A stretch of DNA of 64,000 nt from Rhyzopertha dominica (taxonomy: Eukaryota > Arthropoda > Insecta > Coleoptera > Bostrichidae): assembly GCA_025024175.1 (NCBI GenBank), contig QCXZ01000041.1, positions 15,061,786-15,125,785 on the forward strand, in the 5' to 3' direction. Numbering within the stretch: position 1 is the stretch's first letter; each line of letters opens with the position of its first letter. Positions 53,001-59,000 of this stretch are shown here, in pieces. A model generated the notes under the pieces. It did not search any database. It was given only the letters and a program-made list of their open reading frames with translations, and was not told where the DNA came from. Made by a program: the position numbers and the translations under genes.

Positions 53001-56000
53001 AGTTGTCTCCGGGGCATCGAGAAAAATGTTTTGAATTTGTTTTGACGTGTGGGTCTCGATATTAAAAAGGGAAAGGGCAACGATAAAATTGTTTAGGGTT
53101 CAACAACATGTGCTGTTTACAAACAGGCAAGATGTGTAATTAAACCTTTGGCTTCCGACACAGGATGTTCAGTATTTAGCTATTCGGTGATAATTTTGAT
53201 ATGTACTTACACTTACACATCATAAAAAATACAATATTAACTGAACTTAGAGAGTTCCTCGAAATCAATCGAGCTATTAGATTTAATACTGTCAAAGTGT
53301 TCCACATATTCTTGGTGCCGATTGTGCGATACTCCATCTGTTGAAGTAATCAAAATTACCAATTTTGAATTGACTATGTGGTCAATTTTTTAAAGGGTTC
53401 TAATACTCTTTTTCAGAGTTTGCCCAAAAATGTAAGGAACACTCTCTTGTCATAACTTGTGGTGAATTTTCCTAATTTGGTACGGATCGAATACCTATGT
53501 TCTATAATGAGACGCCAAACTTTTATATTTGACGTCGTAGACTAGTAGTTTAAATGGAGAAGTTTTATGCATTTTTGAGTTAATTATCCCACAAAGCACT
53601 ACATAATATGTTGAAAATACACACTCCCAGGTGTTTTCTCATATTAAAATATATCAAATAATTCGAAAATGGACAGATGACAAATATGCGTCACTTTCCT
53701 GAGAGGCGGCAAATTGATTTAATTGATAATTTCCATAAGCGCACTGGATGCATGAATCATTTATAGAAACCCTGTAGAACTGNTTTGTATACAGAGAGTA
53801 GAAATGGTATATCTATACAAAATTTTATGTTTGTATATTTAGCGTGGCTACTAACCCACTTTGCTGTTTTCATAGTTTCATAGTTTTCGAGTTTATGTAA
53901 ATCGTNCATGGCATAGAATCAGTCGTTTTTAACTTATTAAGAAAGTCTTTAAGAAAATCAAGATTATCTCCGTTGCTTTTCTCCCCTCTAGATGCATATA
54001 ATGAGCTACAGGGGTGCTACAATACTGGCTGTCTAATTCGANAACTTCAGAGAGAGCGCCCACTGCATAAACAATAAAAAAACAAAAGAACGTCTCTGGA
54101 TAATTGTAAATTAGTTTTGAGTTTGTTGCTGAAACTGTTTCTGTTGAAAACAAACCCAGCTTACGAAGACAATGCCAATTACGGTTCTTATTCTTGGAGA
54201 ATGTCACAGAGACAGTCAGTAATGAAATGTGTTCAAACAGAAGACACCCATAAGAGGTACCTTTTGAACGTCTAATTCAAAGATTGGATACAATTAAAAA
54301 TATTAAATACAAATGAAGACACTGAAAGTTAAATTTCAGTACAAGATCAGTAGGACGAATTATGGAAAAATACGTTTTCTCTGTGACTGCTACAAAATGG
54401 TACTTTACACATAGTACTCACCTTGTAAGGGAAATACTCGTGAGTCGAGCGGTTTCAAGACAGGTGAATCGGAGGTGGTGGAACTATTGTTTGACCAGCT
54501 TTTTCTAACACAAGAAAGCTTTGGGAGCTTTTGAGGAAGTTACACAGTGATAGTTTATTGTAAAGTACAACGTGGTCCGTCGTTTCAATAAACCTGAGAG
54601 CCAGTGGCGACAGGCAGACAAAAAGCGAGTTAATATTGCATTGTCATCAAGTTTCAAGCTATGTTTAAAGTTTTAAGTCTGTAGCTCATCAGGAAGTTAG
54701 TTTAAAATCGTTTACAAAATTTGTATAGAACCGAGCGGACAGACACGAAGGCGAGTTAATAAAAACGTATTAAAATTACGTTTTAGCGTTGTCTGAATAT
54801 TAATAATATTATTAATAATATTATTAATAATATTCAGACAACGGTTTTAGCTTTAAAGCACTAAAACTGCGATGTATCACGCGACATTTGAGATATATTT
54901 ATATAAAGGGGTGGTAGGACTCAATAAGTTATTGATTTTACATTTTTCTATTTCAGGGTACCTATTAAACACTAAAAATCGATAAATACTAGATTTTTTA
55001 GTGACAGTAAAATACTTTGTCTTTAAGAAAACGTTGCCAGTTTCTTTTAAAAAATGGCACCTACTTATATTGTTTCTTTAACAAAACATTTAGAGTTGCG
55101 GCTTGGGGCTCATTACTTTTCAATCTGCAGTTTTGCTCGCTTGACATAAAAACTTTTGAGTAATATGAAATATTAATGGTTTTTGTTTGAAACTCATCTG
55201 TGGGATCTGAAATAAGTTGTGAAAAGTTTCTTAATTTTGTAATTATTTCAAAGGTTCGAAAGAAGTGGCGAATGGATTACCGAATATTTCCAAGCCTTTA
55301 AAGACCTCGACCGAGCAATAGTAATCATGAAATCGACGAAGCGTACAGAATATGCCCCAAATTTGATTTTACAGTTCGAAGAGCATCATTGACTGGAGTT
55401 TTCAACTGTTTCACGGCCCACGTGGACTTCCCACTCGCTTCAGAGGTACAAATACATCATTTCAAGCGATTTTCCGTGTAGATTATGTGTACACACTGCC
55501 ATTCATCGTTATTTCACGCCGGGATAAAGATTGATCCCGCGATTTCATCCTGGAAAGCACCCCTTTGTTTACGTTTTATCGCGGGCTCTTAAAACTTTTG
55601 TGCACTGCAGGAGTTCACGTGATTTTGCGAAAATCCAACGAACGTCAGTGCATTGCAGGATCCTATTGATAGTATGTAATCTTCGCTGCTAAAAATATAA
55701 ATATCGTCTATAAATAAACTATATTGTCGAGGCTGGCGGTCGCCGTACTCAACCCCAGTGGCGTAGAACGGCGTTGTAGTTTGGGTTTACAGTTCCCAAA
55801 TTGATAAGAAATTAATCGCAGTCCATATGCATAGTTGTTGTAAGCGTAACCCACACGTTACATATGAGTAGCTTCGTAATGTCATAAAAGAATCCGTAGT
55901 ATTAATCCAAATGCTCCATCTTACCCAACTTCAAAATCCACTTGTAACGACACCCGTGAAGCAAAATCGAATTTTTGCTCCTTTAGGTACCATGATGCAT

Positions 56001-59000
56001 GTTTGTTATAGCGTTAATAAAAATTTGAGGTGCGCCATCGTACTCGACATAAAAAAAGTTGAAGTTTAGGGACACCCATGAAAACTAATTAAAAATAGGC
56101 ATTTTGACCCGACAGGCAGCACCCTAGTGATCCTGCTTGAAAAAAAAGTTGTGTTGACCCGCCTATAGACTATAAGCTACCATCTAGCAAAATCCTGAGG
56201 TCATTTCGATGTTTATCATAATAATAAACTACTCTTATACTAGGGGTTAGGGTGCTCTTATGAAAATAGAATACTGAATGTAGCCAGTACTGTTACCATG
56301 GGCATTTAAAGTTTGATCGGAGCAATAAGTCTTCTATGTAATTATGCTTGTCGCAACAGTAAATTAACTTTACCTACTAAGGGTAGGATGTTTATCTGCA
56401 AGTCGGATACTGATAATTATTAGCTCTTTTACTATATATATTTGCAGCTTAGTCGCAGTAAGCCTTTTTTGGGCTTGGAACATCTTTTATGCGGGCAGTA
56501 AACTAGAACTTCCCTTTACAGTATGTAGACAAAACCTAACCTTTAAGGGATATCTACTCGTACATTAAAATGATCATCTCACTAGAAAATCTTTTTTGAA
56601 AGCAGTTATTCTTTATTACCACTTATTATCTGTTCATTGCGCTATACACTGTGTAACATAATTAAATATAGTATGACCACTCATTACGACAACTGTCAGA
56701 ATTTGTGTATTTTAGCGAATTAAAACATATTACAAGGAAATACCTGACCCATGCACGTAGCGACGCACTATCGAAGAAGTGACGTCAGAAGAGCAAGCGC
56801 GCGGCGCCGCGAGCGTTTGAATTGTCAGATATTTTTTAGCTTAATAATTACTTTATTTCGAAGATATGTGCGATAAAGCAAAAGCGACAAAAAACTGTTC
56901 AGTCAGCTTCCACAATAGCTCACGTTTCAACGTCACTGAAAAATTCTAAAACACCTAATTGTGGTAGTGGCTTGCGGGTTTGCCTTATGTGCCGAAGAAC
57001 CCCAGCAGACCGAGTAAAGACATTGAACTTTAAATTCAGACTCTAAACTTTAAATTGATGCTTTAAGCTTTGATGATTAAAAAATACTACTATTTCTCGA
57101 GGAATTTTTTCGAATTATTAATCCGCTTCCGTACGCCTATGCTTCCATACTATCAGCGTGGCGACTTATGCAAAAAGTGACACATTCCCGTTTGTGTTTT
57201 CAATTAAAATCGGTAATATGTGATCGTTAAGCATCCGGACGTGTTATTTCTGAATTGCTGACGTTTGATTTTAATTTGATTGGATAAGAAACAATGTCGT
57301 TTACAGATAATATAATTATATAAACGTCGGAAAGCTGATGCATCATCAGCACTCAAATTTATTGTATAAGTACCTTCTTCTGGTATGATATTCTTCATCT
57401 TATTAGTTCATCACACATATTGTGCTATGGTATTGGTAACATGAACACTCAGATCTGTCTTTGTCAAAATACTTTAACAACAATAATCTCCATAGTTTTA
57501 GTTTAACTCCTGCTTGTATTGTTGGTGTTAAAAACATTATGTAGAAGAAAACATATAAATATATTTTTTCGAGATTATTTAATGACCAGCTTCGTTTTCA
57601 TGTTATTATTTTTATATTTTTACAATGTGTATATAGGTATGCATCTAGATAGTCCGAATGTGGAAATAATAAGGCTCTTAAATCTCATTCCTAAGAAGTA
57701 TCGTGCGAATAATATAATACATTGAAATATAAAGAAAGTTTTTAGGATTGGTCCTTCTGTAATGCAGAAGTAGACTGTTATTTTTGTATTTTGCAGTTTG
57801 TTAACATCATATTTGCTCTATCAGTTTGATAACGCTGAAATATGAAGTGCCAAATATCTCTAAAAGTTAAAAAGGTAGAAAGATGCTATTTTACCGCTAG
57901 ATTGAGAATGAAGAGAGAATAAAACCATTGTTTTAAAATTTTGTATTGACTGAAAAGGTTTCCTTATAAAGACATTTAGCAAAATAAACGATTTTTAAGA
58001 CAATTATCTCTGGCTCTGAGTATAGTTTTTGTCACTTGTCACACATACCACATTATGCGACGATTTTGACATAGATTATTTAAAAGAGTACATTGATACA
58101 TTTATTATACGATATACTTACAAGTTTTAACTTCTCCGTCAAGAATTTCGAGCCCACGAGAGTGTTTACAACCAAAATTGATCTCACAACTATTTATAAA
58201 ATTGATTACATTTCCTTATGTACCGAAAATGGCATCATCACTCCGGTGTATAAAAAACTGAAAACCAAACATTAAAATTGTCGGCCGATAACTGTTTTGA
58301 GTGTAATATCCATGAACGCGTTATGTACAACAAATTGATGAATTTCTCCATTAAAGTACAATACCATCTCGGTTCAGCAGCATGGGTTTTATCCGAGCAG
58401 ATCAATTGAGACTGGGTTGTATGTGATTAATGAGTACATTTATAAAAATTTGGACGATAATATTTTTTTTTTGTTTTCTTTGATCTATATAACAGACCTT
58501 TGATAGCAGCGATCTGTGTTTTGTCGACGAAAAGTTTTCTGCAATGGGAATACGTGGCCTGTTTTTGGATGTCCTATCTGCATAACAGAGTGTATGTTTC
58601 GATCAAGAATTCAAATTCTGACGAGCGGGTAATTGAGACCGGAGTTCCGCAGAGATCCGTGTTAGGTTCTTTAATATATTCTTGCTGTTCATAAGTGATC
58701 TCCCAGATGCGATAAATGCGATCTGCAAGGTATTTTTCGCAGATGATATATCTATAGTAATTGCCACTGATGCTGAAATTAACCTGTACGATAAAATTAG
58801 GCAAGTTACCATTGAGATGTAACAGTGGTGTCATAGTAATAGATTAATACTGAACAAATGCAAAACAGTGATTAAGGCTTTCACAGCCGTAGTCCTTACT
58901 GGTAGATACTTCCGGGTTAGTTGATGATAGTTGTGGCGATTTTATCCTCGCTGACGTTTCGCCCACTGCTGTGGTGAACATCTTCAGAGCCGTGTTCATC

